DNA from: JABIBU01 sp964464685 | GTDB lineage: Bacteria > Patescibacteriota > Patescibacteriia > Magasanikbacterales > UBA922 | Assembly: GCA_964464685.1 (NCBI GenBank) | Contig: CAYXGV010000002.1 | Span: 1-51,681, forward strand | Length of the DNA stretch: 51,681 nucleotides | Direction of reading: 5' to 3' | Part shown: positions 24,400 through 33,170 of the stretch, one piece after another | How the letters are laid out: each line of letters begins with the position of its first letter | Numbering within the stretch: position 1 is the stretch's first letter | Notes under the pieces: model-generated | The model's database searches: none | What the model was told of the DNA's origin: nothing | Seen by the model: the letters and a program-made list of their open reading frames with translations, nothing else | Made by a program: the position numbers and the translations under genes

Positions 24400-25986
24400 T
24401 TAAATTAAACTTCTTCCTGTCATCTCTTCTGGCTTGTCAATATTCATCATTTTTAACAAAGTTGGCGCGACATCTGCCAAAATACCATTTTTTAATTTTA
24501 CTCCTTTAACATTTTCACTAATTAAAATACAGGGAACTAAATTGGTGGTATGTTCAGTCATCATTTCGCCTGTTTTTAAATTAATCATTTCTTCAGCATT
24601 ACCATGATCAGCAATAATTAAAGCTTGCCCATTTTTTTCTAACAAAACATCAATAATTTTTTTCACTGCATTGTCCACAATTTTGATGGCTTTTTTACAG
24701 GCCTCAAAATTACCCGTATGCCCTACCATATCAGCATTGGGAAAATTAACACAAATAAAATCATAAGTATCATTTTTCAAATAACCTGTAATTTTCTCCA
24801 CCAAACTTTTAGTATTCATCTCAGGCTTATTAGCATAGGAACGAATTGGTGGTGACTTAACCACTTCCCGCGCCTCGCCATTCAATGGATCGGCAAAACC
24901 GCCGTTTATAAAATAAGTAACATGCGCATATTTTTCTGTTTCAGAAATATAAAGTTGTTTATAATGACCATCAATCACTGCTGGCAGACAATTTTTAATG
25001 TCTGGACTGGGAAAAGCAGTAAATAACCCGGGCAAATCTGGACCAAAATCAGTCATAGCAACAAAACGGATATTTTTGGGATATTTACTTCTTTTAAATG
25101 AACCATGGCTTAATTTATTAAAATCTTTTTGTATAAAAGCTTTGGTAATCTGTCTGGCACGGTCACTACGCGCATTGAAAAAGAAAACTGCGTCATTGTC
25201 TTTTATTGTTGTTACTGATTTTTTATTTTCAATAATAACAGTCGGGCACAAATATTCATCGGTTTCATCACGATTGTATGATTGTGATAAGGCTTCTTCA
25301 GCACTAGAGGCAACACATCCTTTACCCAAAATCATCGCATTATAGGCCTGCTCGGTTCTCTCCCAAATCTTATTACGGTCCATCGCATAAAAACGCCCAA
25401 TAATGGTCGCAATTTGTTCATTGGCCAACATATGACCTCGCAACTCATGTAAAAATTCCGCTGCCCCATGAGGTGATGAATCGCGACCATCAGTAAATAG
25501 ATGCAAATAAACTTTTTTAATATCATTACGTCTAAAATATTCTAACATTGCATACAAATGTTCGGGTTGGGCATGAGCACTATTACCATCAGTCAAAAGA
25601 CCCATTACATGCACCGCTGTATTATATTTTTTTACATGATGCAAAGCCTGTTTAAAAGCTTCATTTTTAAAAAAGGTGCCATCATGAATCGCTTCGGAAA
25701 TCTTTACCAAATCTTGCTTTACAATTCTACCAGCGCCAATATTAATATGGCCAGCTTCAGAATTCCCCTGCTGGCCTTTAAATAAGCCAACATATTCACC
25801 AAAAGTTTTTAGGGTGGAACTAGGATATTTTTTTATATATTCAAAGATATGTGGGGCGGTCTTGGGGGTAATAGCATTGCCCTTATTTTTATCACTAGCC
25901 AAACCAAAGCCATCCAGAATAATCAGTAAAGTTGGACGTTTTTGAGTAATTTTAAGTTTTTTAATCTTTTTCGCTTTTACCACCAT
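24400..25986 (-). CDS. gpmI: 2,3-bisphosphoglycerate-independent phosphoglycerate mutase, paralogue 2
   Basis: A 528-residue second copy of the mutase. The start at 25986 (MVVKAKKIKKLKITQKRP) is chosen because the upstream extension is translated from spacer repeats; LLIILDGFGLASDK then aligns with the family start. The phospho-Ser motif GQQGNSEAGHINIGAGR and the metal motifs NFPNADMVGHTG and IIADHGNAEEM are intact. FFNARSDRARQ replaces the usual RPDRA. The substrate-loop motif reads TDGNSAHAQPEHL, one residue longer than paralogue 1 and the family form. Overall the two copies are diverged rather than a recent duplicate. Both probably act in lower glycolysis, or this copy has a shifted substrate preference. 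eno lies just upstream. Confidence 0.95.
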   Translation of the reverse strand: MVVKAKKIKKLKITQKRPTLLIILDGFGLASDKNKGNAITPKTAPHIFEYIKKYPSSTLKTFGEYVGLFKGQQGNSEAGHINIGAGRIVKQDLVKISEAIHDGTFFKNEAFKQALHHVKKYNTAVHVMGLLTDGNSAHAQPEHLYAMLEYFRRNDIKKVYLHLFTDGRDSSPHGAAEFLHELRGHMLANEQIATIIGRFYAMDRNKIWERTEQAYNAMILGKGCVASSAEEALSQSYNRDETDEYLCPTVIIENKKSVTTIKDNDAVFFFNARSDRARQITKAFIQKDFNKLSHGSFKRSKYPKNIRFVAMTDFGPDLPGLFTAFPSPDIKNCLPAVIDGHYKQLYISETEKYAHVTYFINGGFADPLNGEAREVVKSPPIRSYANKPEMNTKSLVEKITGYLKNDTYDFICVNFPNADMVGHTGNFEACKKAIKIVDNAVKKIIDVLLEKNGQALIIADHGNAEEMINLKTGEMMTEHTTNLVPCILISENVKGVKLKNGILADVAPTLLKMMNIDKPEEMTGRSLI

Positions 25987-26113
25987 AAAATAATCTTTGG
26001 GTCTATTATAACGCAATTTGGATAATGATTCAAGCATTAACGCGAAAACACAAAAACAAGAAAACACACGGCCTAGTGGCCTAAACATATTCCGCCCACC
26101 TCCCACCACCCAA

Positions 26114-26149
26114 GGCGGTCTTGAAGGCGGTCTTGAAGGCGGATCCGCC
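26114..26149. repeat. GGCGGTCTTGAA tandem repeat and GGCGGATCCGCC palindrome
   Basis: Two exact 12-bp copies (26114-26125, 26126-26137) run into the palindrome GGCGGATCCGCC. It lies in the 346-bp spacer between eno and gpmI 2, which otherwise holds only the CATCCTGAGC element and AT-rich sequence. Confidence 0.85.
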
Positions 26150-26219
26150 TCGGGCGGAATAAACACTAAAGCATATAAAAAACAAAAACCCCACTTTCAC
26201 GGAGTTATTACTAATACTT

Positions 26220-26330
26220 CGTCATCCTGAGCGGAACGCAGTGAAGCCGAAAGATCCCCTACTTAATAACACCACAGAATGGGATCTTTCGACTTCACTC
26301 CACTGCGTTCCGTTTCGCTCAAGATGACGA
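26220..26330. repeat. CGTCATCCTGAGC inverted-repeat element (111 bp)
   Basis: Starts CGTCATCCTGAGCGGAACGC and ends CGCTCAAGATGACGA, with GAAAGATCCC / GGGATCTTTCGA inside. It is the spacer form of the element found in frame at 2387-2515, and its right end lies two bases from the eno stop codon. Confidence 0.9.
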
Positions 26331-26332
26331 CT

Positions 26333-27589
26333 TTAGTTAATTTCTTGTTCAATCTTCATCAACCGATTATACTTCTCCACTCTCTCTGAACGACTAAGAG
26401 ATCCTGACTTAATAAATTCAGCATTCACAGCTACCGCCAAATCAGCAATAAAGGTATCGGCAGTTTCACCACTACGATGAGAAATAGCTATTTGATAATT
26501 ATTTTTCTTGGCCAAATAAATTGCACTTATGGTTTCCGTCAAAGTGCCGATTTGATTTAATTTAATCAAAACCGCGTTAGCAACTTTTTCATCAATCCCC
26601 CGCTGAATTCTTTTGGTATTGGTGACAAACAAATCATCACCCACAATTGTCACTTTTTTACCAAGTTTTTTGGTTAATTTTTTCCAATTTTCCCAATCAT
26701 CTTCAGCCAGTGGATCTTCTATGGAAATGATCGGATATTTTTTTATCCAACCTTCCAACACACGAATAACTTTTTCAGCTGAATAGGCTTGTTTTTGATT
26801 AGCAAAATAATAACGACCTTGTCGAAAAAATTCTGAAGCTGCAATATCCATTGCCAAATAAACATGTTTACCTGGCTCAAAACCAGCTGACTTTATGGCT
26901 TGCATTAAAAGTTGCAAAGCTCTTTCGTTGCTAAGTAAATCAGGGGCAAATCCTCCCTCATCTCCCACTGCTGTACTATAACCTTTTTTATTTAAAATAC
27001 CTGCCAAGGAATGAAAAATTTGTGAACCCATTCGCACTCGTTCAGAAAATTTGCGATTGATCGGCACGATCATAAATTCTTGAATCGTCAAATTATTATC
27101 CGCGTGTCGTCCACCATTCAAAACATTCATAGTAGCGACCGGCATACGGTAACCTTTTTCTCTTAATTTATAGACATTGCGAATATGTTTATAAAGAGGT
27201 GTCTTAGTACTCATAGCAGTGGCTCGACAACTAGCCAAAGATACTGCCAAAATCGCATTAGCCCCGAGTTTGGATTTATTTTCAGTTCCATCCAATTTTA
27301 ACATCAGATCATCAATCATTTTTTGATCTTGGGAATCTTGACCTACCAATTTTTTGGCTATCAAAGTATTAACATTTTTGACTGCTTTCAAAACCCCTTT
27401 ACCACCATAACGTTTTGGAGAGCCATCCCGAAGCTCCAAGGCCTCGTGGGTACCGGTTGAAGCACCCGACGGCACAGCTGCCACGCCAATTGATCCATCA
27501 ACTAATTCTACGGTGGCTTCAACGGTTGGATTACCCCGTGAATCTAGAATTTCACGAGCTGTTATTTGTTTAATAGTTGTTTTAGTCAT
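26333..27589 (-). CDS. eno: Enolase
   Basis: A 418-residue enolase, converting 2-phosphoglycerate to phosphoenolpyruvate with two Mg ions. The N-terminal domain starts ITAREILDSRGNPTVEATVE, and VPSGASTGTHEALELRDG is the loop with the catalytic-lid Ser. Metal ligands are in AMDIAASEF (Asp), SIEDPLAEDDW (Glu) and VGDDLFVTN (Asp). The proton-shuttling Lys lies in AVLIKLNQIGTLTE, and AISHRSGETADTFIADLAV closes the barrel. It ends two or three residues earlier than typical 425-430-residue enolases but is complete. It precedes gpmI 2 in transcription order, a glycolytic pairing. An inverted-repeat element lies just upstream and a CATCCTGAGC element just downstream, yet no repeat interrupts the gene itself. 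Confidence 0.97.
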   Translation of the reverse strand: MTKTTIKQITAREILDSRGNPTVEATVELVDGSIGVAAVPSGASTGTHEALELRDGSPKRYGGKGVLKAVKNVNTLIAKKLVGQDSQDQKMIDDLMLKLDGTENKSKLGANAILAVSLASCRATAMSTKTPLYKHIRNVYKLREKGYRMPVATMNVLNGGRHADNNLTIQEFMIVPINRKFSERVRMGSQIFHSLAGILNKKGYSTAVGDEGGFAPDLLSNERALQLLMQAIKSAGFEPGKHVYLAMDIAASEFFRQGRYYFANQKQAYSAEKVIRVLEGWIKKYPIISIEDPLAEDDWENWKKLTKKLGKKVTIVGDDLFVTNTKRIQRGIDEKVANAVLIKLNQIGTLTETISAIYLAKKNNYQIAISHRSGETADTFIADLAVAVNAEFIKSGSLSRSERVEKYNRLMKIEQEIN

Positions 27590-27607
27590 AATATTTTAGA
27601 AAATAAC

Positions 27608-27678
27608 GTAACTCAAACCTTCAGGTTTGACAAGTTTAATGCACCTACCTATATGTCAAACCTAAAGGTTTGAGTTAC
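27608..27678. repeat. GTAACTCAAACC inverted-repeat element
   Basis: The arms GTAACTCAAACCTTCAGGTT and AACCTAAAGGTTTGAGTTAC are near complements, and each arm contains its own AACCT..AGGTT palindrome. The centre is AT-rich. It sits between eno and the U32 gene terminator; it may contribute to expression but looks like a dispersed element. Confidence 0.8.
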
Positions 27679-27723
27679 ATTTGTTATTAATTAATAGTAG
27701 TATAGCAAAATTAACCTAAAATT

Positions 27724-27754
27724 AAAACACCCCCAACTTTTGTAAGGGTGTTTT
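27724..27754 (-). terminator. Terminator-like hairpin between eno and the U32-family gene
   Basis: AAAACACCC and GGGTGTTTT pair across about 13 nt, with A- and T-runs on both sides. It follows the U32-family gene region on the minus strand, upstream of eno, and could act in either direction. Confidence 0.7.
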
Positions 27755-27795
27755 TGTCTTTCTGTGTCCTCAATTTCTTCCGTGCTTTCCGTGTT

Positions 27796-29342
27796 CTATT
27801 TCACTTTCATCAATACAGAATATGGCACAACACTTCGTTTTGATTCAATATAAACTAGCCGGCCAGTCCCACCATGAGCGGACTCCACTTTTTCGCCATT
27901 TTCAGCATAAATTTGGGGTAAAGAAAATTGAAACTCAGTTCCATTTTTGGGCTGAATAACTCTAATCTTATCTCCGATTTTCAAGGCGTTGTGAGGTTTG
28001 ATAAAAATTTTTTTATTTTTATTTTTTGGTAATACCCCCCTAGTTTGAGACGCGATAAATCGCGTCTCTACGGCGTCAACCCGAACCACCTCACCAACGA
28101 ATTCTTCGGTAGCATCCAAATGACTAAACTTTGTCTCCTGCTCTACATTTTCTCTCCCAAAAAGAAATCCAGTGGTATAGCCACGACTCATCAAATTATC
28201 CAGATACTTTTTCTTCAAAGATTTTAACTTTCTTTTCTGTACGGAACAGGCATGCCTGTTCCCTGCATCAACTAAACAATCAATCCCCTCGCGATAAGCC
28301 TTTATCACGCTAGCCAAATAAGCCACACTTTTGGCACGTCCTTCAATTTTTAAACTAACTATTCCCGCATCAATCAATTCATCCAAATATTCAATCATAC
28401 ACATATCTTTGGAATTGAATATATATGTACCATGTTGATCTTCTTCCACTGAAATCTTCATCCCTGGACGTTGTGGTTCTTCAGCTTCCGCACAAATAAA
28501 ATCGTCACTCTCCCCCTCTCTTCGCAACCTGCCTGCCGGCAGGCAGGGAGAAGGGGGTTGGGGGGTGAGTTTATATTTCCACCGACAAGGCTGGACACAA
28601 TCTCCCAAATTGGCACTGCGACCAGTGAACCAAGCTGACAACATACATCGCCCAGAATAACTCATACACATCGCCCCATGCACAAAATATTCTAACTCAA
28701 CTTTTGGCACTCGCTGATGAATTTCTTTAATTTCCGTTAAAGTCACTTCTCTACCCAAGATAACCCGCTCCACACCCTGATCTGCCCAAAATTTTACTGC
28801 TTGCCAGTTGGTAGCATTGGCCTGAGTAGAAAGATGAATAGGAATTTTGGAAGCGTACTTTTTGGCCAAATTCAAAATACCCGGATCGGAAATAATCAGG
28901 GCATCTGGTTNNNNNNNNNNNNNNNNNNNNNNNNNNNNNNNNNNNNNNNNNNNNNNNNNNNNNNNNNNNNNNNNNNNNNNNNNNNNNNNNNNNNNNNNNN
29001 NNNNNNNNNNTACTTTTTGGCCAAATTCAAAATACCCGGATCGGAAATAATCAGGGCATCTGGTTGCCACTCATTTAATTTTTTTAAATAGCTTGGTAAT
29101 TTTTTGAGGTGTTCATTGTGAGCATAAATATTGACCGTAATATAAACTTTCTTCCCCCACTTGTGGGCGTGTTCAATCGCTTGTTTGACATCTTCCAAAT
29201 CAAATTTATTGATTCGCACGCGCAAAGAAAAATCCGGAATACCCATATAGACAGCATCGGCTCCATAGGTAAAAGCATAATCCATTTTTTCTGGAGATCC
29301 TGCAGGAGCGAGAAGTTCCACTTTTTTATGATTCTTTTTCAT
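27796..29342 (-). CDS. U32-family protein (TrhP/YegQ-like), split by an assembly gap
   Basis: A U32 'peptidase' family protein; characterised relatives (TrhP/YegQ) take part in tRNA uridine 5-hydroxylation, others (UbiU/V) in quinone hydroxylation. It begins KKVELLAPAGSPEKMDYAF. The Cys cluster in VHGAMCMSYSGRCMLSAW and GDCVQPCRW near residue 190 is the likely Fe-S site. A C-terminal beta domain ends the protein. The 100-N gap (28911-29010) has identical 55-bp flanks; removing 155 bp leaves 1,392 bp, exactly 464 codons including the stop, so the real protein is about 463 residues, close to YegQ. Two repeats are in frame: at 28507-28570 (PSPCLPAGRLRREGE) and at 28047-28071 (VETRFIASQT). Catalytic Cys are intact. 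Confidence 0.88.
28047..28071. repeat. GAGACGCG...CGCGTCTC palindrome within the U32 gene
   Basis: Perfect 8-bp arms around ATAAAT, followed by TAC. It is the same unit as in argS (16850-16877) and is translated in the same reading frame sense (ETRFIAS here, ETRLIAS there). Confidence 0.85.
28507..28570. repeat. Compound palindrome with CCTGCCTGCCGGCAGGCAGG inside the U32 gene
   Basis: CTCTCCCCCTCTC at the left and GAGAAGGGGG at the right flank the 20-bp GCCGGC-centred palindrome, a nested structure like 2917-3064. It encodes PPSPCLPAGRLRRE between two conserved parts of the protein. Confidence 0.85.
28911..29010. other. Assembly gap (100 N) with duplicated 55-bp flanks
   Basis: Bases 28856-28910 equal 29011-29065. 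Collapsing the copies and the N run restores one open frame across the U32 gene, so no sequence is missing. Confidence 0.92.
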
Positions 29343-29355
29343 ATTAATATTAAAA

Positions 29356-29475
29356 AATGTCTAATTCACCTAATAACTAATTTCTAATAAAATTCCAAAT
29401 ACCAAAATTAAAAAACGTTTTTGACATTAGTAATTAATAATTTTATTAGAAATTAGTTATTAGAAATTAGACATT
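29356..29475. repeat. Long AT-rich inverted repeat of TAATTTC/TAATAAC heptamers
   Basis: AAATGTCTAATT at the left and AATTAGACATTT at the right enclose arms made of 7-bp words (TAATAAC, TAATTTC) that pair over about 35 bp. It occupies the whole spacer between the U32 gene and the NIF3-like gene. Confidence 0.85.
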
Positions 29476-29483
29476 TAAAAAAC

Positions 29484-30452
29484 TTACTTCTTTGCATTGT
29501 TTCTGCTAATGCGTATTAACCCACTACAAGGCACAACATCAATTCCCTTTTTCTCAAGCTCATCCAAAAACAAATTCATACCCAAAGAATCAGAAACCAT
29601 GTGACCAGCAATCACAACATTTAAATAATGTTCACTAGCTTTATCACGATGAGCATCGCGCATATGCATACCAACAATGGTACTAATACCAAATTGTGAT
29701 AATTCTTTGTAAATTTTATCAGACGGACTAGTACCACCAGTCATTTCTACCAAATACTTACCAACCCGATGATTGGGACTACCAGCAAACAATGTTGGAC
29801 CGGCACCACGCCGTTTGGCTTCTTGGTATTCTGGAATTTCTAATAAAGCATCCAAAAGATCACTAATTAATTTTGGTTTACGCTTGGCCAAATGTTTGTT
29901 CAAAAACTCTGTCACCAAATTATCCGTAATTGTATGAGTATTCATCAAATTAACTTTCAATAATTTGGCCACATCCACTACTCGATCATGATTGGCTGGA
30001 TGAAGACTGCGACCAACTTCTTTGATTCTTTCTTCCATAATTTTTTCAGCCACATGCACTGGCACACCCGCCTTAACAAAAATATCAACCTGCATATCCA
30101 TCACTACATGCAAACTAGACAAACCAAAACCAACCGGATGATGAGCCATCATTAGATCAACCGGTTTACCTCTTTCACCTAATTGTGAAGCCACTAAAAT
30201 TTCCGCCGCATCAATATCAATCCCAGCCATTACTCGCTTCACTTCTTCTTTTCCACTGGTCACATGAATATGGCTATCAGGATAAGGGTTTTCAAGCAGA
30301 CTCTTATTAAAATATTTTTTATCACTTGGCTTCATGTTATCGTAATCTTTTTTTACATTGGCCAAATACTCGGCCACACCTTTTTCACCGCGTGGATCTG
30401 ATTTTATACCCATTTTTAGACCCAAATCAAAAATCTGTTTTACTGTCATCAT
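29484..30452 (-). CDS. NIF3-family (DUF34) metal-binding protein
   Basis: A 322-residue protein resembling the NGG1p-interacting factor 3 family as annotated in CPR genomes. It has MMAHHPVGFGL near residue 100, where NIF3 proteins have a metal-binding HHP, then NTHTITDNLVTEFL near 175 in place of the family AHT..D motif. VIAGHMVSDSLGMNLFLDEL near 280 is a second His/Asp cluster matching the C-terminal metal site. The family binds two divalent ions in a toroidal hexamer; its function is unsettled (links to GTP cyclohydrolase-like activity, metal insertion and stress). An N-terminal extension of about 60 residues (GEKGVAEYLANVKKDYDNM) is typical of the CPR form. It is the last gene of the KamA/ATP-grasp cluster, 77 bp after the radical-SAM gene. 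The role in that cluster is unknown. Confidence 0.7.
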   Translation of the reverse strand: MMTVKQIFDLGLKMGIKSDPRGEKGVAEYLANVKKDYDNMKPSDKKYFNKSLLENPYPDSHIHVTSGKEEVKRVMAGIDIDAAEILVASQLGERGKPVDLMMAHHPVGFGLSSLHVVMDMQVDIFVKAGVPVHVAEKIMEERIKEVGRSLHPANHDRVVDVAKLLKVNLMNTHTITDNLVTEFLNKHLAKRKPKLISDLLDALLEIPEYQEAKRRGAGPTLFAGSPNHRVGKYLVEMTGGTSPSDKIYKELSQFGISTIVGMHMRDAHRDKASEHYLNVVIAGHMVSDSLGMNLFLDELEKKGIDVVPCSGLIRISRNNAKK

Positions 30453-30466
30453 ATATTTTTAAATTA

Positions 30467-30494
30467 AAAATAGTCTATATTATTAGACTATTTT
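30467..30494 (-). terminator. Hairpin between the KamA-like and NIF3-like genes
   Basis: AAAATAGTCTA and TAGACTATTTT are exact complements around 6 nt, followed by TTTTTAATTT on the minus strand. It may attenuate or end the transcript after the radical-SAM gene. Confidence 0.65.
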
Positions 30495-30529
30495 AGCGTA
30501 AATTAAGATGAAAGTCAAATAAGCGATAG

Positions 30530-31471
30530 TCATTTTTGAGCATGAACAATGGCAATCTTTTTACCAGAAAAATCAGTGTGAAAATTGTTATCACATTGCC
30601 AAAAATCCAAAGCCACTGGTATTTTACCAGAACCCTCCGGAGTATCAATTATATAAAGTGGTGTAGCTATACCAGAAAGCCGTTTGCGCAATTCGGTAAA
30701 CATTTTTCTTTCTTTGGCAAAATCCACAATAAAATGTTCAGCACCTTTGACTGGATCACAGCGATAAAAATAATATGGTTTGACCCCAATTTCTACCAAA
30801 CCAGAAAATAAATCATACAATGTTTTTACATTATCATTTACCCCACGCAAAGATACTGATTGTGACAAACACATGGTAGCCACTGTTTGTAATTTTTTGA
30901 CAGCCCTAATTGCCTCTGGGGTTATTTCCGCTGGATGTTCAAAATGCAACATCATATAGAGCGGTTGTTTTTTGACAACTCGCAAAGCATCCAGAAGTTG
31001 TTTATTTACCATAACTGGATTGGCAACTGGCAATCGTGAAGCCACCCGAATAATTTTTATTTGAGGCAATTTTACAAATTTTTGCAAAGCCTTTTTGAGA
31101 AGCACTGGTACTGTAGTTGGATCACCACCAGAAAAAATCAACTCTTTTATTTGCGGATGAGCTTTGACATATTTAACCATATTATTCAAATCTTTATCTG
31201 ACAAACTACCTTTTTTTATATCTGAAACTTTGCGTCGACGCGTACAAAATCGACAATAGGCCGCGCAATTCATGGTCAATAAAATCAAGACACGATTTTC
31301 GTATTTATGAACCAAACCACGAGTGACAGTAAAATGCTCCTCAATTAAAGGATCTGACATTGTCACGCTCTCGTCTTTTCCTTCTTTTTTGGAAGGAACA
31401 AATTGACGTTGAATAGCTGGACAAGTGGCGGTTAATTTTTCTAAATAAGGTGATAATCTAGTCGCGAGCAT
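30530..31471 (-). CDS. KamA/EpmB-family radical-SAM aminomutase
   Basis: A 313-residue radical-SAM, PLP-dependent aminomutase of the lysine 2,3-aminomutase family, which move an amino group from C2 to C3. CAAYCRFCTRRRKVSD near residue 72 gives the CxxxCxxC cluster for the 4Fe-4S centre. ELIFSGGDPTTVP near 115 is the SAM-binding glycine stretch. YIIDTPEGSGKIPVALDFW near 285 holds the Lys expected to bind PLP (family GGGGK). It is shorter than KamA (about 416) and close to EpmB (about 340), which modifies a Lys of elongation factor P; no EpmA is encoded here. The neighbours are two ATP-grasp ligases and a GNAT acetyltransferase, which suggests that the product (perhaps beta-lysine) is conjugated or acetylated. 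Substrate is inference. Confidence 0.88.
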   Translation of the reverse strand: MLATRLSPYLEKLTATCPAIQRQFVPSKKEGKDESVTMSDPLIEEHFTVTRGLVHKYENRVLILLTMNCAAYCRFCTRRRKVSDIKKGSLSDKDLNNMVKYVKAHPQIKELIFSGGDPTTVPVLLKKALQKFVKLPQIKIIRVASRLPVANPVMVNKQLLDALRVVKKQPLYMMLHFEHPAEITPEAIRAVKKLQTVATMCLSQSVSLRGVNDNVKTLYDLFSGLVEIGVKPYYFYRCDPVKGAEHFIVDFAKERKMFTELRKRLSGIATPLYIIDTPEGSGKIPVALDFWQCDNNFHTDFSGKKIAIVHAQK

Positions 31472-31576
31472 AGTGATTATTGGATTATTTGTTTATATTG
31501 AAATATTGTTATACGGTTATATTGTTATATGATTATATTGATCAGCCTTTAGCTAAAATATTTTTTGTTTAAATTA

Positions 31577-32605
31577 TTAAATACAATACTTTATTCCATA
31601 CCTACCACAGGCAGATTTTAAAATTTCTTCAATCATCTTTTCGTAACTTAATCCAGCTACTCGGGCAGCACGGGGAAAACGCGAATTTTCTTTTGGATCA
31701 GGAATTATACCCGGTGGACAATTAACTTCAATAAAACTTGGTTCCCTTTTTTTATCCAAACAAATATCAATCCGCGCCCAATCCTTCATTTCCAAAGCAT
31801 GAAAAGAATCACGTACTAATTTTTCAATTTTATTTTTTAATTTTTTATCAAGTTTGGCTGGACAAACCAATGGATCTGGTGCTCCAGGCTTATCATAAAT
31901 CCACTTAGCTTCATAGTGATCAAAATGGGGAATATTTTTAGGTAAATCAGGAAAAGTAACTTCAATAATTGGCAATATTTTTACGGGATTATTACCAATC
32001 ACCCCAACTGTAAATTCTCTACCGGGCAAAAATTCCTCCACCAAAACCGGTTGATTAAATTCTTCCAATAATTCTTTAACTATTTTTCTCAACTCTTTTT
32101 CATTTTTTACTAAATTCTTGGCTCGAATTCCCTTGCTAGATCCTTCACCTAAAGGTTTGGCAATGGCAGGAAAACTTTTAAATTTATTTTTATCTAAATA
32201 TTCTAATTTATTAATTGTCATCCAACGCGGAGTATTAATTTTATAATAAGACAAAATTTCTTTGGCTACAGCTTTGTTCAAACCAACAGCATAACCCAAA
32301 GGTTGTGGCCCAGTATAGGGAATTTGTAACATTTCCAAAATAGCTGGTAATTGTGCTTCCCGGTCTGCTCCCTGCATACCTTCGGCAATATTAAAAACCA
32401 AATCAATTTTATTTTTTAACTTACGTAATTTTTCAAAAGCTTTTTCGTCAGCCTCAATTTTAATAACCTGATGACCCAAAGTTTTCAAAGCTTTGACAAT
32501 ACCCGAAATAGTTGAGGGTTCATCAAATTCAGCTTCTTTTATATATTGAGGATTGTTTATATCCGGCTTAACATGACGGACATTGTAAGTAAAACCTATA
32601 TTCAT
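31577..32605 (-). CDS. D-Ala-D-Ala-ligase-like ATP-grasp enzyme (second of two)
   Basis: A 342-residue ATP-grasp ligase that should join a carboxylate to an amine through an acyl-phosphate. The start at 32605 (MNIGFTYNVRH) is chosen over an ATG 33 bp earlier that lies inside the GNAT gene. DLVFNIAEGMQGADREAQLP near residue 80 and IPYTGPQPLGYAVGLNK near 105 are typical of the Ddl family. The ATP-grasp core has AIAKPLGEGSSKGIRAK (P-loop-like), VLVEEFLPGREFTVGV and IDICLDKKREPSFIEVNCPPG (Mg-binding Glu/Asn). Ddl would make D-Ala-D-Ala for cell wall, but the paired partner gene and the KamA-type neighbour argue for another amino-acid substrate. The gene follows the GNAT gene closely. Both readings remain open. 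Confidence 0.85.
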   Translation of the reverse strand: MNIGFTYNVRHVKPDINNPQYIKEAEFDEPSTISGIVKALKTLGHQVIKIEADEKAFEKLRKLKNKIDLVFNIAEGMQGADREAQLPAILEMLQIPYTGPQPLGYAVGLNKAVAKEILSYYKINTPRWMTINKLEYLDKNKFKSFPAIAKPLGEGSSKGIRAKNLVKNEKELRKIVKELLEEFNQPVLVEEFLPGREFTVGVIGNNPVKILPIIEVTFPDLPKNIPHFDHYEAKWIYDKPGAPDPLVCPAKLDKKLKNKIEKLVRDSFHALEMKDWARIDICLDKKREPSFIEVNCPPGIIPDPKENSRFPRAARVAGLSYEKMIEEILKSACGRYGIKYCI

Positions 32606-32618
32606 AAAAAAATAATTT

Positions 32619-33170
32619 TTATTTTTTCTCCCACTCATCTTTTAGAATTCCCATGATAATTTCGTCTTCAAAATTACCACTAATACGGTTGTAATCCGAA
32701 TGACGACGTGTTCCTTCCCGTTTGAAACCCAGTGATTCATATAACCCAATTGCCTTTTCAAACAAAGTAGTGACAGTCACTTCTAAACGGTGAATAGAAA
32801 AGTTTGTAAACAAATGATCCATCATTTCCTGTAAAGCCTCGCGACCATAACCCTGACGCCAATATTTCTTTTCACCAATTAAAATCCACAACTCACCACA
32901 CTGATTAACAAAATCTGGCTGAATACCAATACCACCAATTATTTCACCATTTTTAAGTTCAATACTCCACACTATCTCTTCAGCCAAATTGATTGGCTGA
33001 TTTAAACTGGAGATATATTTTTCCACTTCGGGTTGTGGCATTTGATAATATTTTTGTCCAAAAAAACGCATTACCTCTGAATCCTGAAACCAACGAAAGT
33101 AATGAATGGAATCTGCCGACAACGCCGACCTCAAAATCAAACGCGACCCGACAATATTTTTTATCGTCAC
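32619..33170 (-). CDS. GNAT acetyltransferase (RimJ/RimL type)
   Basis: A 183-residue GNAT enzyme that transfers acetyl from acetyl-CoA to an amine. IVGSRLILRSALSADSIHYFRWF opens the fold as in RimL/RimJ proteins. WILIGEKKYWRQGYGREAL near residue 100 is motif A with the R/QxxGxG/A pyrophosphate loop. RLEVTVTTLFEKAIGLYESLGFKREGTRR near 135-165 is motif B. The stop overlaps the region of the downstream ATP-grasp gene, and its start overlaps the end of the upstream ATP-grasp by 4 bp, so the three are translationally coupled. Candidates for the acceptor include a product of the KamA-like enzyme (as in N-epsilon-acetyl-beta-lysine synthesis, where AblB is a GNAT protein) or a ligase product; this is inference. 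Confidence 0.88.
   Translation of the reverse strand: MTIKNIVGSRLILRSALSADSIHYFRWFQDSEVMRFFGQKYYQMPQPEVEKYISSLNQPINLAEEIVWSIELKNGEIIGGIGIQPDFVNQCGELWILIGEKKYWRQGYGREALQEMMDHLFTNFSIHRLEVTVTTLFEKAIGLYESLGFKREGTRRHSDYNRISGNFEDEIIMGILKDEWEKK

Noticed and set aside
25987..26166. 60-residue N-terminal extension of the second gpmI
   Set aside because: It reads through GGCGGTCTTGAA spacer repeats and gives a Pro-rich peptide not seen in the family.
3218..31471. UGA recoding (code 25) as in Gracilibacteria/Absconditabacteria
   Set aside because: TGA ends several complete genes (for example at 3218 and 30530) at the expected family length, and Trp is coded by TGG.
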